This document shows, piece by piece, positions 1 to 11,889 of a DNA stretch of 64,000 bases. The position numbers and the translations under genes are program-made. This stretch comes from Rhodocollybia butyracea (lineage: Eukaryota; Basidiomycota; Agaricomycetes; Agaricales; Omphalotaceae): NCBI GenBank assembly GCA_015501585.1, contig JADNRY010000013.1, forward strand, positions 434,001 to 498,000. The letters are read 5' to 3'. The notes below the pieces were generated by a model that had not been told where the DNA came from, ran no database searches, and worked only from the letters and a program-made list of their open reading frames with translations. Every line of letters begins with the position of its first letter. Position 1 is the first letter of the stretch.

Positions 1-682
1 CTATCTGGCCTAAAATCAGGTCCGTAGATGACGACATTTCTCCGTTAAAAATCTGATCTGATATTTAGGCGACCTCCTTAGAATTTGTTTACTAAAGGGA
101 TTCATACGGCTACCTACAAATGACGATACTCCAGTCGTTTGCGTAGGTCCTGGAACGGGTATCGCTCCGATGAGAGCAGTAATAGAAGAGAGAATTCATC
201 GCAAGGCCTTTAGTATGAGAACTCTTGTTACATTTGTCGATGAACTTTGACGTTCTCCTATAGAAAATACTCTATACTTTGGCTGCCGCTCTGCTAGCAA
301 AGATCAACATTACACTGAGGAATGGCAGCGCTACTCTTTGGACAAAGTACTCACGTATAGGGTAGCGTTTTCACGAGATGGGCCTGAAGGCGTCAAGAGG
401 ACTTATGTTCAGGATCTGATTATCGCAGACGCCGCTCAAATCTGGAAGCTGCTTGATGAAAATGGTGCTTATTTGTTCATATCAGGGTATGCTTTCTAAG
501 CCTTCCCTCATGCCCATTTGGATTCACAGAATGTTAGGTCTTCGAATAAGATGCCAGCTGCTGTGAAGGCGGCCTTACGGTCTGCAGCCATTAAATACGG
601 CGCACGATCAGAAGAGGATGCTTCCCAGTATATCTTGGCTCTAGAGCGAAGTGGACGGTTGATCGAGGAATGCTGGAGCTGA
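1..682 (+). CDS. TAH18: NADPH-dependent diflavin oxidoreductase, TAH18/NDOR1 type (3' part)
   Basis: Only the C-terminal ferredoxin-reductase-like module is present; the FMN domain and start lie left of the window. In the family this protein passes electrons from NADPH to the Fe-S protein Dre2 in cytosolic iron-sulfur assembly. Exons are 1-19, 69-212, 264-486 and 538-682, joined by three introns of 49-51 nt. The spliced product reads LSGLKSGDLL, then [11 protein letters not shown] (NADPH pyrophosphate loop), [16 protein letters not shown], and [15 protein letters not shown] near the C terminus. These motifs match the family in order. The in-frame stops seen in unspliced DNA all fall inside the introns, so the gene looks intact. 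Family and 3' end are secure; the gene symbol is by homology. Confidence 0.88.
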
Positions 683-1412
683 ATTTGCCGTGATCTTGTT
701 ACTAGTAAACGTGCTTCTATTCAAACCTAAAGTCCAACTCGGATATCTAGGTATTCTTCTGGTTTTGCAAGGCATGTAAGATACCTAGCGCGTGAGAGAA
801 ATACTTATCATGTCTTGGGCCAACTGGGCAGGCAAACGTACACCTATATTGTTAGAAAATTGAACCAAAAGCAGCTTCACTTGACCGTTAATCACTGGAT
901 GTTTTGTTGGCCTGGACCGTATGGTCATGGATGATACAGCTTGCATCTGAGGTGTTTGAAGTGAGCTACAGATCTCTGTGCAAAATAATGCCAAATTAAA
1001 AGCCAAGTTTGAGTCAAGTCATGCGCGAACTCGAAGGAAGCAAAGGATATTAGCTTGTGTTCTAAGTTTGGCCACAGACACAAATTCACAGAGAAGGGTG
1101 ATATGTGACAGGAAGCGTCCTGTTCTGATAAGTTATACTTGAGTCTTAAGATACGAATGTCTCGGAAAGCAGTCATCAAAGAGCGATAGTAGGTGAACAT
1201 CCTACTTAAGCTTACTCTCTGAGGAATCGTGGTGTCTAAGGCCAGCGCATCACATGCCGGTCCAGGATGCCGAAGGACACTCCAATGGCGTCTAAGATCT
1301 AAGCACTAACTTATGCCCTTCAAAACCCTGCTGGCACTAGATTCGAATTCTTCATACTTTCAACAGCCCGCGGAACGAGGATCTGCCAGCCACTTAACTC
1401 ACACTGTTCACA
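683..1412. other. Intergenic, TAH18 to HEM4
   Basis: No gene recognised. Open frames on the minus strand (about 785-1200) overlap one another in different frames, show no family motif and no plausible splice chain. The last 100 bases should hold the HEM4 promoter and leader, but no clear TATA box is seen. Confidence 0.5.
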
Positions 1413-2298
1413 ATGAAGTTGAACTGTATTTTTTTGCGCGCGCTTGATGCTTCATCTCCCGACAAATATGAGGCTGCTTTTGATGCCCTTGGACCAGGTT
1501 GCAAAGGTGTCTGCGTCCCAGTTCTCGAAACCATTCTGCTGAACATTGACAAGCTGAAGGAAGTCATAACGCGTAAACCAACAGTGGACGCGGTAATCAT
1601 GACGAGCGCCAGATCTTGCGAGGCCTGGAAGACAGCTTTCACGCAGTCTGCGCATGGTCAAACCGAATCATGGTCAAACGTACTTTTCTATGTTGTCGGA
1701 GCCACTACAGCCGCTGTTCTGCGCGATATATATCAAAGTACAGGTCAAATTCGCGGAGAGCAGACTGGGACAGCGGAACAACTGGCAAAGTTCATTTTGG
1801 AAGATCTACCACACGATCGTCCAAAATGTCTCTTGTATCTGACCGGAGACAAAAATCGGGACACTCTAGCGAGCGCTTTGAATAAAGACAACATCGACTT
1901 GAAGTCAATCCAGGTATACGGAACGCGCGGAAGCGCCAGATTTCCAGCAGATCTAAGTGAGGCCTTGAAGAATCTCGAAAGAGGTACCTGATCCCCAAAG
2001 TTTATTTGCTGCCTATTTATGTTTGAATTCAGATGCAGATTGGTGGATTACCTTCTTTGCCCCATCCGCCGCCGAATTTGTTTATCCCCACCTTCAAGCT
2101 CATTTTCGCTTCCAGTCCGTCGATGTTGATGCATCCACTGGGTCATTACCATTGGCGCAAATAGCATCTATTGGCCCTACCACAGCTTCCTTTCTTCATG
2201 ATTCGCTGCAACTATATGTCAACGTGGTTTCGACCAAGCCAAATCCGGATGCATTGGTTGCAGCAATACGAGATCAGTCAGAGCAATTATACAAATAG
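1413..2298 (+). CDS. HEM4: Uroporphyrinogen-III synthase
   Basis: This cytosolic enzyme cyclises hydroxymethylbilane to uroporphyrinogen III with inversion of ring D, in haem biosynthesis. Two exons, 1413-1983 and 2033-2298, give 278 residues, close to the usual 250-280. The intron (1984-2032) is 49 nt with GT-AG ends. The first exon carries the start of the two-lobe fold, with MTSARS at about residue 65 and a VVGATTAAVL stretch. The second lobe includes WWITFFAPSAAEF, where F-SPS/APSA is typical, and IASIGPTTA near the C terminus, the family's most conserved motif. The ATG at 1413 is the first in frame and no transit peptide is evident. Sequence identity is low across this family, so the call rests on these motifs and on length. 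Confidence 0.85.
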
Positions 2299-2554
2299 CA
2301 ATACGCCCTTTTCTTTTTTGTTCATCTTGTCGAGACTGTGACTTTTGTCGTATTGGAGGCTCTTTGGGCCACCGATCGGCAATAATTTAGCTTATTAACC
2401 CAACTCTAAGCTGGCGCTCCGACAAGGGCGTAACATTTGTTTCAGCTCTTAAGCCGAGAATTGAACTCACCCTTCAGCATCATTCTATGTTTTTCCTCAC
2501 GAGTCCACATGTAATATCCACGTTCTGAAAGAAACCAATCTCTCTCCCCCTCCC

Positions 2555-3625
2555 ATGGATTCAGCTACAACACCATTCGACGCCTTGCCTGGCAAACCTT
2601 GTGCTATTGATTGTAGAGACGTAACATTCCCATACGAGCTTCACCCATCATTTTCCTCGCCTCTTGCAGACATTGTTCTATGCGCCTCTGATGGTGTCAC
2701 GTACCGAATGTCCTCATATACGCTACGATTAGCGTCGGGCTTTTTTCGCGACCTGTTTTCTTTGCCCCAGCCTATTACGCTTCCTGAAAAAGTTTATCTA
2801 GGTTCCCCGCCTGGAAGCGGCAAGGGGATAGAGGAATTGTTCACAACATGCGAAAGCTCAGACGTTCTCACACCGTTTCTCATGCTTATAGGCGGTATAC
2901 CGATCCATACACCTTTGCACGAATGGGGTGTCGTTTTTTCCTACAAAACATCATATTTCACAGACGAATCAACGGACCCTCGTTCGTGCTTCGACATTAT
3001 TGAACGTGTATTACGTTTGGCGGAGTGCTGGGATGCGCCAGGCCCTCTGTCATACATCCGTTTAGGCTTGCACAACCCAGAGCTAGTCAAACGAGATCCG
3101 TTGAGATTATACGCTATTGCTTCGCACTTTGGATGGGAATGTGAGCGAAACTGGGCTGCGCAACACACCCTAATGCTTGATCTATCTCAAGCTTCGCCTG
3201 CGGCTCAGGAGACTCTGGAGTGCATGTCTTCCAAAGACCTTCTGTCACTTTTGAAATTGCATTACCGTCGAAGAGAAGAGTTCAGAGAACTTCTCGATGA
3301 ACCCGGTCGTTTCTCAGTGGGAAATTCTGACGAAACGCTCTGCCCACGATGTAACGAAACCCCACTTGACAACAGTACCTGGATTGCTCTCAAAGCGGCT
3401 ATGGTTATGGAAATGGAACGACGGCCCTTGGGCGACAGTATTGTAGGTTTCGAGGTTGACGGAATCGGTGGTGAAAATTTTGCAGGAGTACTCACTTGGC
3501 CCGAAGCAGACGCTTGTTTCAAAGCGACCTGTACGAAGGAGGGATGCGGGGGTTTGAACTATGATATATGTGCAACCTTGAAACAAATTGCATGGTGTGT
3601 AGATAGCCTTTCTCTGGACTTGTAG
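2555..3625 (+). CDS. BTB/POZ domain protein
   Basis: Uninterrupted 356-residue frame. Residues about 38-75 (SSPLADIVLCASDGVTYRMS, then LRLASGFFRDLFSLP) form the start of a BTB/POZ fold as seen in the large mushroom BTB families: an S-ADI-L-SSDG-F-H core followed by S-FF--MFSLPQP. A second helical part with a FDIIERVLRLAECWDAPGPL stretch (about 150-170) is also typical. Near the C terminus there are CPRCNE and KEGCGG cysteine pairs. These proteins are thought to mediate protein-protein contacts, for example as cullin adaptors, but no target can be inferred. The stretch at about residues 82-145 is loose compared with the family, so one short unrecognised intron is possible. The ATG at 2555 follows a CT-rich leader. 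Confidence 0.72.
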   Translation: MDSATTPFDALPGKPCAIDCRDVTFPYELHPSFSSPLADIVLCASDGVTYRMSSYTLRLASGFFRDLFSLPQPITLPEKVYLGSPPGSGKGIEELFTTCESSDVLTPFLMLIGGIPIHTPLHEWGVVFSYKTSYFTDESTDPRSCFDIIERVLRLAECWDAPGPLSYIRLGLHNPELVKRDPLRLYAIASHFGWECERNWAAQHTLMLDLSQASPAAQETLECMSSKDLLSLLKLHYRRREEFRELLDEPGRFSVGNSDETLCPRCNETPLDNSTWIALKAAMVMEMERRPLGDSIVGFEVDGIGGENFAGVLTWPEADACFKATCTKEGCGGLNYDICATLKQIAWCVDSLSLDL

Positions 3626-5016
3626 AGCTACGTTGTTGTGACAGTGTATTACTAGCACTAGAGAATGTATACGGTACATATGCAACAAACGAACTACTTG
3701 CTACTATTCTTCCGTTGGGTTTCGATCAGGGCCTGGTTGGATATAACACCTGACGTAGCTTGCTACGTTCTTTCTACTCCTAAATTAACAAGCGCGCGTG
3801 CATTTTTTTCCCACAGTCAGATTGGAACTTCAAGGGCCAAGGCTTTAATTACATTTCAACATCCTACGCTAACAATCATACTAGAATGAAGAAATTGTAG
3901 AAAGTTGAAGTAATACTTACCGAGTCTTTCTTAATATATTGTCTACTACGTTTGTTGCAGACAAGTCGTCATTCATAAGTGGATAAGTCAAGGGATAAGT
4001 TACTATGTGAGACTCGTCTTCGTTTACGCAGAGTTCAAAGAAAGGTGCAGTTGCTGCGCGACTGAAGAACTCTGGATGTACACCTGTGCATGCGATAAGA
4101 CCTGTGGTGTATTCCGCCACCGCTCCGGTTGTATTTTTTCAGTTGTGGTTTGTTGGTTTGGTTGTTTGGGGTGTGTTAGCAGGTTCGTTTGGACACCCCT
4201 TTCCAACAGTTACAATACTTCGCAGGTTCAGAAAGTGACGTTGAGTTGTTTCTTCGCATAGCTTCTCAACTACCGCATTTCAATCTCTCGACATTTCCGT
4301 ATGGGAGCATCGCAAATATGTTGCCCGCTCTGATTTCTTTGACATCCCTCAAGGATTTAACTTTGAGAAACTTCGTAGTCGCCGAGGAATTCAAAGGGGA
4401 CAACGATTGGCCGTATATCTCATATGCACACCATTAGTTTCTTTCCGGACGATTGTGTGGATGACAATGTACGTGAATTGATCTTCATTTATTGCAAAGG
4501 TTTTGTTGAGAATGATCCACACCATACTGCCACGAATGCCTGCGTTGTCCTCAGTGAAACCGGAACGACGTCCAGGTCAAAAAATGCCGACAACTCGGTA
4601 TTTTGAAATCTGGCTTTTTGCATTGCTTTTGCATTGCTTCCCAATCCTTGAATAATTCTCAGAGAAGATAAGACGTTACCAAGGACAGCGGAAGTTGTTT
4701 TCAAAAGTAGTCGATGCAATTGGTCAACTGTAGTGCTAAATTTGTGAAACTATGTATCTTTTTATTATGAAGCAAAATTGAGGTAGTCGCTCGCAAGCTA
4801 CGTCGGAGGAGGGAAGGGGATCACTAGTTATAACACGCGATTCTAATTTCTCAAGGTTGATCTATCGCGTCCCTGGCGACTTTATTACTACATATGGTTA
4901 CTGCTCCAAGGTTGAAAGATCTCTGATACTACCTAGTGCGGGAGCCTGCCAGTAGCGTATATTCCCAACATATCGTATTATTATAGCCTATCAAGGAGAG
5001 TAAAGACAAATGCATG
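3626..5016. other. Gene-poor spacer between the BTB gene and DUG2
   Basis: About 1.4 kb between the BTB gene (plus) and the 3' end of the DUG2-type gene (minus). The only coding-like part is the weak remnant at 4189-4606. A 67-codon minus-strand frame ending near 3917 has no family signal and was not called. Confidence 0.4.
4189..4606 (+). pseudogene. Possible LRR/F-box-like gene remnant
   Basis: Two overlapping short frames could join across a short intron near 4409-4436. The first contains LPALISLTSLKDLTLRNFVV, which resembles a leucine-rich repeat unit of F-box proteins common in mushrooms. The second adds a short tail ending in a stop at 4606. No F-box motif, no convincing start exon and no further repeats are visible, so at best this is a decayed fragment. 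It could equally be chance open frame. Confidence 0.22.
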
Positions 5017-8000
5017 CTAAGTGCCCAACTTGGCCACCTTGACTAAAAACCTTGCGACGACAGCTTTCCCTCGCTGAAGATTGTTGAGGGAAATTCTTTC
5101 ATTGGGAAGATGAGCTTGATCCTGGAGAATCACGTCGGTTTTGGTTTGCGACATTAATCAAAAATTGAAACGAACCAAACTTTGCCCCATCGGCAAATGG
5201 AAAGCATGGCATGCAAAGGCCTTTTCAAGGTAAGGCACGGAGGGTACAGACTACAAAAAACTGTTATTTAGGTGTGTGAATTTAACTAGGCACCGGGACT
5301 CACCCCTCCTTCTCGTATACGAAGAGGTTCTACCCCCCATTCTTCATGTATGGCGGTTTCCAAAGCTTTGAACCACGGATCGTCAAGTTCCCCGATCCAC
5401 CAGTCAGCGGGGTTGCTGATATTCACCTAGGAAACACATAAGCCTTTGTTGCTGGAACTTCGGAACACTATACGAACCTTGAGCTCATTCGGTGACTGGA
5501 GCTCGTCGAATGAAGATCTCATAAACTGACATAAAGAGTTTGCGATGGCTTCTAACTTTTGGTCTGGGACGATACGAAGGGACAATTGAGATTTGACGGT
5601 CCCATGAATGACAGTGGGATCTTGAATAACTCAGCGAGACAGCGTTCACACGTGGAAGCACGTACTTACTGTCCTGTGGTCCAGATACTTCGACGTTGTG
5701 AATCGTCAGGGCAGGTTCACGCCACCTGGATGATAAATACGAGGCCGGTTTTTGTGTTACGGCAGCCAAACGCTGATAGAGCTCCTGCTCAGCTTCATTT
5801 TGGGGTCGAACATGGTCATCTAAAGACGGATCGATGACGAAATAGTTTTAAACAAGTTGTGACTTACAGAAACCAGGTATCCGCACCCGCTGTTGTGTAT
5901 CTGTGAGAGTGGATAAGACATTGATCCTAAAGGTAAGTCTATGAGTAAAGATCCTTTTCCTTCAAAAACCAACTGACATGTCTTTCATAGGTTCTGCGAC
6001 ACCACCACCATCAACACCCGAGTGAAGATCGGGGAGCTTGTTGCATATCTTACAGAGGCTAGGGGTTAACACAGATAGATAGATCAATAACAAACATATA
6101 CTTCAACTGAACAATGAATAACGCCACGTAACCCGTACGTTACGCAGGGTGTATTTTCCGAAATCCATGTCGAATTGCTTTTGAATAATCAACCATCGAA
6201 ATTCATCGAGGTGAGCATTGGAAGCACACCTTACTAGTATTGCGTCAATGTGGCCTATTTGGTCCTGAACGATACCATGCGTTCAACAACAAAAAGCAGC
6301 ACAGTGGGAAACAAGCACCTTGTATTTATCGACAGTTACCGAAAAATTGGCGCTTCCGCATTCCTCTTGTCCCTCTACGAGAAAGATAACATCGACCCCA
6401 AGAGAGCGACGATACAGCAGCTCCGCAGCTGCGAATGCCACCGCTATAATGGGGCCTTTATTATCTGTAACACCTCGGCCATACAGGTATCCATTTCGTC
6501 CGTCTAGCTTGAAGGGGTCAGATTTCCATGCGTCAGGTGGTCCAGCTGGGATGACGTCGTAGTGGCTGCTCATCCAGATGGGAGGGTTAATTCACTGAAC
6601 GTATAAATGAAGAGACTCACGCGTAAAACAGCAAGCGAGGACGAACGGTTAGCCCTTGGTTTCCAGTAAAGGTACCAAGGACTAAAGGATTTGTACTGCC
6701 GGACTCTGAAGTTGGAAGCTAGAATGTTCGAGTGAGCATATGTTTAATTGTCAGGATGAATAGGATACGCACTATTTGAGTTTTTGCTCCAAGTTGACTT
6801 AGGCATTTTTTTAACCAAATCGCAGCCTGCCTACAGTCTTCGCGATTGGATGGATAAGAACTGACACTGGGTATGGAGACAAATTCTGACAAGGCGTATG
6901 CGATACTTTCTAATGGCATACTCAGTTCGGTTATTTGAAAGAAAAGTACTCGAGTAACTTACCTCCATCCAACTGTGAGCAATCAGATAAAAAGCCATCT
7001 CCTTGTGGAAGGTTGTCGAAACGAGGGCGAGGAGCTACAACGTTCCATACCTATTGCAACTCGAAATGAATCTATGTGGCTTCAATTTGGGTACGACTAA
7101 GCCAACCTTGATATTTCCGTCATTTCCTCCTGTAACCAACATGTAGTTACTTGAAGTTCGTCCGGTTATTAAGGAGGACAGGATAATTCCGTCGTGAGCG
7201 TTCCAGGAGGCAGTGCAATCGAATGAGGCAGATAACCGCTGCAGCCATCTTAAATAGGTTTATGGTCTAAAAGTAAAGACGTACCTTGACTTGTCCATTT
7301 GCAGAGCTTGCGTACAAATCCGAGTCGATCAATGATAGAGAAAGGATATCCACACCCTCCTGGACAATTATGTTGCGTACTACAGTTTTAGTCTCGAGAT
7401 CGAGTACTTTTATGTGACCATCCTGACAACCTCCGTAAACAGTCTCTCCCCGGGCTGCTAAAGCAAGCACAGCGCCATAGTTGCATTCAAACGTATGAAC
7501 CAAGGAAGGAGCTAAAGGAGTACACTTCCAGATCTTTACTGATTCATCACCAGAGCCTGTAGCCAATGTGACACCCAGTTCTCCCTCATCAAGGACCGTC
7601 ATACAGTAGATGTAGCCAAAATGCTCTGATTCAACGACATTTGTCGCGGGTATTGCCAGATGAGGGACTGCCAAATCAAAGAGAGAGTTGGGTGTAGTTG
7701 GGTTTTTAGCATCCAAGTCTGCAGGTTTCCGCTCGGACTGGGGGTAGCTATCGAAGAATTTGTGCGCTTTCCGTATGACAGATCCGTTTGGTGTACTTGT
7801 TCCAGATTCAGCAGCTGAATCTGGAGAGAATTTGAACCATTGTAGAGATGTGTTTTGGCAGCCGATATAGATCGTCTGAAGAGGTGGACACCAAGCAATT
7901 GAGAACAAGTCACCTGGGCGAGTTTCTGAATATGTGTCGATGATATACAGTGGTTTCAAGGTAACAGTAGACCATACACGGACAGTACTGTCTCCTGAAG

Positions 8001-8424
8001 TAAAATATGAGACACCATAGTGTAGTAAAAGCGGCAGCACTTACCAGAAGAACTGAACAGCCACTTTTTGTCCTCAGCGTAAACCAGAGCCAGCACACTC
8101 TTCGAATGTCCACTCAAAGTAGCCTTCAACTCGAAGGTAGTCTTGTCCCAGACCTACGGGCACAGAATGCCTAATTATTTGACCAAAAAAAATCAGAAAT
8201 TGGAAATAAACTAACCAAAATGTCATTATCCTGATTTCCAGAGAATATATACACCTCATTTCCAGCAAGACAGAGTACAGAGCTGTTGAGTTTTTGCAGT
8301 GAATGAAGTTGATACGGAGGCTCGGATTGAATATTTCTGCTGAGAGAAGCTGCTGATAAAGATTAGGAAAGGTCGTCCTGGAAAATCCTGACTCACCATG
8401 AGGAGAAGTGTGGGTGGAAGACAT
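5017..8424 (-). CDS. DUG2: DUG2-type WD40 / M20 metallopeptidase (glutathione degradation)
   Basis: A multi-exon gene joining an N-terminal WD40 part to a C-terminal M20 peptidase, the architecture of yeast Dug2. In the family it acts in the cytosolic Dug1-Dug2-Dug3 complex that splits glutathione and related gamma-glutamyl peptides. Start is the ATG at 8422-8424 (MSSTHTSPHA after splicing). WD40 units follow, with GNQDNDILVWD, SSSGDSTVRVW and TGSGDESVKIWK. The peptidase half has SSHYDVIPAGPP (first metal ligand), YGRGVTDNKGPI (bridging Asp) and FLVEGQEECGS (catalytic Glu pair). Near the C terminus come WREPALTIHNVEVSGP, then REGG, SVPYLEKAF and DQAHLPNERI. The stop is at 5017-5019. All introns checked are canonical and the frame is intact. 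Assignment to DUG2 rather than a generic M20 peptidase rests on the WD40 fusion. Confidence 0.88.
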
Positions 8425-8718
8425 ATTTCAAGCAAAACACTGCTTTCTCCAAGTGTTTGTCTCTCGAGGGCAGACTCTAAAAAACTCTTGACACTACGAG
8501 TTTGCTACGAGTCGAGGTATAATTCGACCAGTGTTCAGGCAGTACGTTGAAATAGAGTTCATTTCTGACTCGGGGTTTATGAATGTAGTAAGTAGACGTC
8601 TGCGATGGTGCAATCTCAGTTGAAACTTATCTCCTGCTGACCAGTATGGAATCGAACCAAATTCAATTAGGATAGGTATTAGAAGGCCCATACTTAGAGC
8701 AATATATATATAGTATCC

Positions 8719-11480
8719 CTAGTCCTCCTTCTCTCTATTCTCCCTAGTACCAGGCTTTGCCCTCATCGTTTCATCCCTTCTAACTCGCAAAGCCCACTCA
8801 TACGCCTTGCATACATACTTGATGTATGCAATATCCTTTTCTCGACGTCCAGCTATGATCAATCTATGGTGTAAAACTTCCAAGTCTTTCCAAGTCAGTA
8901 GTGGTGGAACACGAGAGTCTGGCACTTCTGCAGGAGAAGTTAGGCGTACAAGGGGCCTATCCCCCACGAGAGAGGTTCGAGTGGAACGCATCGCAAGCTT
9001 GACGATAGTCTGTTGATCCCGTATGGATGATGCTGGATAGCGGTCGACGAAAGAGCGTAAATGAACCATTGCTCGATCCAACCTGTCCGCACTTTACGAT
9101 CAAAGAATCAGCCAAAAAAGCTTCGCAAAGTCGTTGAAAGAGTGACTTACAGCGTCAACACTCTAATGAAAGCAACATGGGCCCTCTCTTTTGTCCGCGC
9201 TGAAATGTCACTGTCAGACTTTTCTAGCTCGTGCCATTTAGAAAACAGCTCCTCGGCAAAGCGCAAAGCCATTTCGCGATCAGGCTTTTTCGATGATGTA
9301 CAACGCTCCAAAGCCTCCGTATAGGTTCGACTGTTTCTCTCCACACCAGTCATCTCAAATATGTTCCAGAAAAGGTTCCTTGAGTTAACGAGAGAGTTGT
9401 GTTTATAGTGAGCTGATAGATACGAGTTGACCAGCCGCGTGGTGAGTTTAACACCACTAAACTTCCCATTTTCTCGGAACACATCTTCCGCTACAGCCTT
9501 GTCAGTACGAATGCCAGTCTCGAACAGTATGCGATCGAAGAGAATTTCTATTTCCGAGACGACCTCGGTATGAGTTTGAGGAGGGACTTGTGTAAATGCT
9601 GAAATGCTCTTGGAGACGGACAAGGTTTCATCCAGAGTCTCGGTAGGATGAATGGAATTTTCCGGATTTGACAGCTCGGATGACTTCTCTTCGACAACAC
9701 GAGCCAATGACCTCTTGAACGGGGGCCGGTACGAGGCATAGACATGGAAGATATGCATCATCACCTCCTCATCTACTTCGACATCCGAGCTGTGGCTTCT
9801 AACCATTTCAGCAAGAATCCATCGTGCTCTCGCTAAATCACCGATACGTTTTGCTCCTTCTAACAGGGCACAAAAGGTCTTGAGGTTTGGTGTAAACGCT
9901 GAGGAACCATATGCATCTCGGTGCGAATCCAGCATCTCTCGGGCAAGCCGGAAAGCTTCATTCACATATGTTTTCCTCCCAGACCGAGCACAAGCGAGGA
10001 TCACGGCGTTCCATGTACCCACTTCAGGCGTGATACGTTGATCGACCGTCATTTCCGTCCATAAATCGAGCGCTCGTTCTGGATCAGAGGAGCGAGAGGT
10101 GAATGGAGATGCACAGGCTCGTATCATTTGGTTGTATAGGAATACGTCAGGAGTGGGATGCGCAACATATCTCATATGAGAAAAGATATCCCAGGCGTGG
10201 GCTTGGGATACAGGGTCATGAACGGAGAAAAGGTGCCGGATGACAGAGGTGTAAGTTTTCATTGTAGGAGGTAGAGCCTGGTTTTCGTAGGCGTGGAGGA
10301 CCTTCAAAGCCGAAGAAGGTATTGATTGTGACGGAGCTGCTCTCAAGTGTACTTTTATGTGCAAATGGCGCTGCCGTTCATTTGGTGGACCTACGACAGT
10401 CTTTAACACGCAGGGTAATAGAGACTTTTCATGATAGAACTCACCTGAGACTAATTTCGGAAGAGAGGACTCCAGCCCAATGCAATCCCCATCTTCGACA
10501 TAAAGCTCAAGGATGTCATTCACATACCCTTCGGGAACTTCCAGATGACTACGTTTCATTAACTCTGTCAACTTCTCCGCCCTTTGTACATCTCGAACAT
10601 GCAACTGCAACACGGTCATTGAACAGAAACGCAAGTGAAATGTAGATACACACAGTAGACCTAAAGAGAGCATCCCATTCTGCCATAGTAAGGAGAAGAA
10701 TCGGTAGTGCGTTTTCGGTAGAAGGGAACTGAGGAGTTGCCCGTTCGAGCTCCGTCAGGATCTGGTCAACCTGATTTAAGACGCGTCGGTAGACTGGGGT
10801 AGCCCCTTCTTGTGAAGTTTCTCCCTGGGCAGGAACTTGTGAAACTCCTCGTAAAGCCGCTGCTAAGCCTGATGACTGGTGATTACTGGATCGTAACCGC
10901 AGCTCAACGGATTCTACAATAGCCAAATTTTCTTGATAACGAATTTCATTGTCCACCTTCATGCCAGTATTTTTGGGTACAACTTTCTCCCGTGCTTCAG
11001 GATGCGCCAGTATGTCTTCGTAGAAAGTCAACAAATCCTCCTCCGAGAAAATAGGTGGATCTAGTTCGGCGTCCTAGAGACAGTTCAGCTTATTTATTAG
11101 CAGTAAATAAGAATATAAATACCTTTGCGTTTATCACCTTTTCTAGCTCTCGGACCCGACGTGCTAATTGTGTACTAATATTCTTCGGGGGCTGGGTTGG
11201 ACTTCTCACTTTCAAAACGCCATGATTCAGGCGGGCCCTTCGACTAAAATAAAGCCTAGGATTAGGCTTGTGTTATATTTCCTAAGCAAATTTCCTACCG
11301 ATGCAAACCATATTGATTGGGCGCTGAGTCTGGCAAGACTATATTGTCTGGTGTTTTGAGGGCCAAGGCAGCATTTGCAAGGTACCTTACTTGTCCGGGT
11401 CGAGAAAACAGAGGCGCAGTAAGACTACGTGGCGAGGATAAACGTGAAAGTGTATAGTCAACCAAAGCTGAAGGTAGCAT
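8719..11480 (-). CDS. Mitochondrial pentatricopeptide-repeat (PPR) protein
   Basis: Start chosen at the ATG at 11478-11480, giving MLPSALVDYTLSRLSSPRSL, a basic hydroxylated presequence suited to mitochondrial import; the frame extends upstream but has no ATG. Introns split the 5' part near 11294, 11077 and 10660, and the 3' part near 9081-9147. The large central exon carries PPR-like helix pairs such as YTSVIRHLFSVHDPVSQAHA, DVFLYNQMIRACASPFTS and GTWNAVILACARSGRKTY. Such proteins bind organelle RNA and control mitochondrial transcript processing or translation. The RNA target cannot be deduced. A 21-nt palindromic element lies just upstream of the start (11544-11564). Family call is firm; the exact homologue is unresolved. 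Confidence 0.78.
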
Positions 11481-11889
11481 TTCGAAGTCAAATTTTTTTA
11501 GCCGCTCGTTTTGACCCGGCTGCGAACCGGGCCGAAGGCTCAACTGTTCCTTGAACAGGGACCTGCCGTTTTCCTTTCTTCCCTCCTTACTATATCATAC
11601 TGCCTTGAGTTGCGGGAAACCATTCGACAGACCAGGACAAGTCGCTACCGGTCATCTGTATCAATGATTGGTATAATGCTAGCATAGGCTGCGCTGAGTC
11701 TGAAGAAAGCACATTGCAATGGGTTCTGAACAGAATTGACCGCGATGTGCGGTCCGCCACCAAGCAGCTGACTGTACTAGCGCATCGAATTGCTTTGAAA
11801 ATTGAAGCCCAGTTGACCCAGCGGTATCATATAATTGTATAAAAAGACAAGATTATGATAAATCGGCGTGCTTAGCCTCCCGAAACTTC
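11481..11889. promoter_or_regulatory. Divergent promoter region, PPR gene and GH43 gene
   Basis: A 409-nt gap separates the two divergent starts. It contains a hairpin-forming element at 11544-11564 on the PPR side and a TATA-like tataaaa at about 11836-11842 on the GH43 side, roughly 50 nt before its ATG. No other gene is seen. Confidence 0.45.
11544..11564. repeat. Short palindromic element, copy 1
   Basis: The core reads CTGTTCCTTGAACAG followed by GGACCT. CTGTTC can pair with GAACAG to make a short hairpin. It lies 64-84 nt before the ATG of the PPR gene. The same 21 nt with one difference recurs at 14568-14588 in front of the PBN1-like gene. Confidence 0.5.

Noticed and set aside
213..263. 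In-frame stops in the TAH18-like gene, suggesting a pseudogene
   Set aside because: They fall in a 51-nt GT-AG intron; splicing restores [11 protein letters not shown].
487..537. Apparent frame mismatch before [12 protein letters not shown]
   Set aside because: Using the later acceptor at 537 instead of the one at 529 gives a perfect in-frame join.
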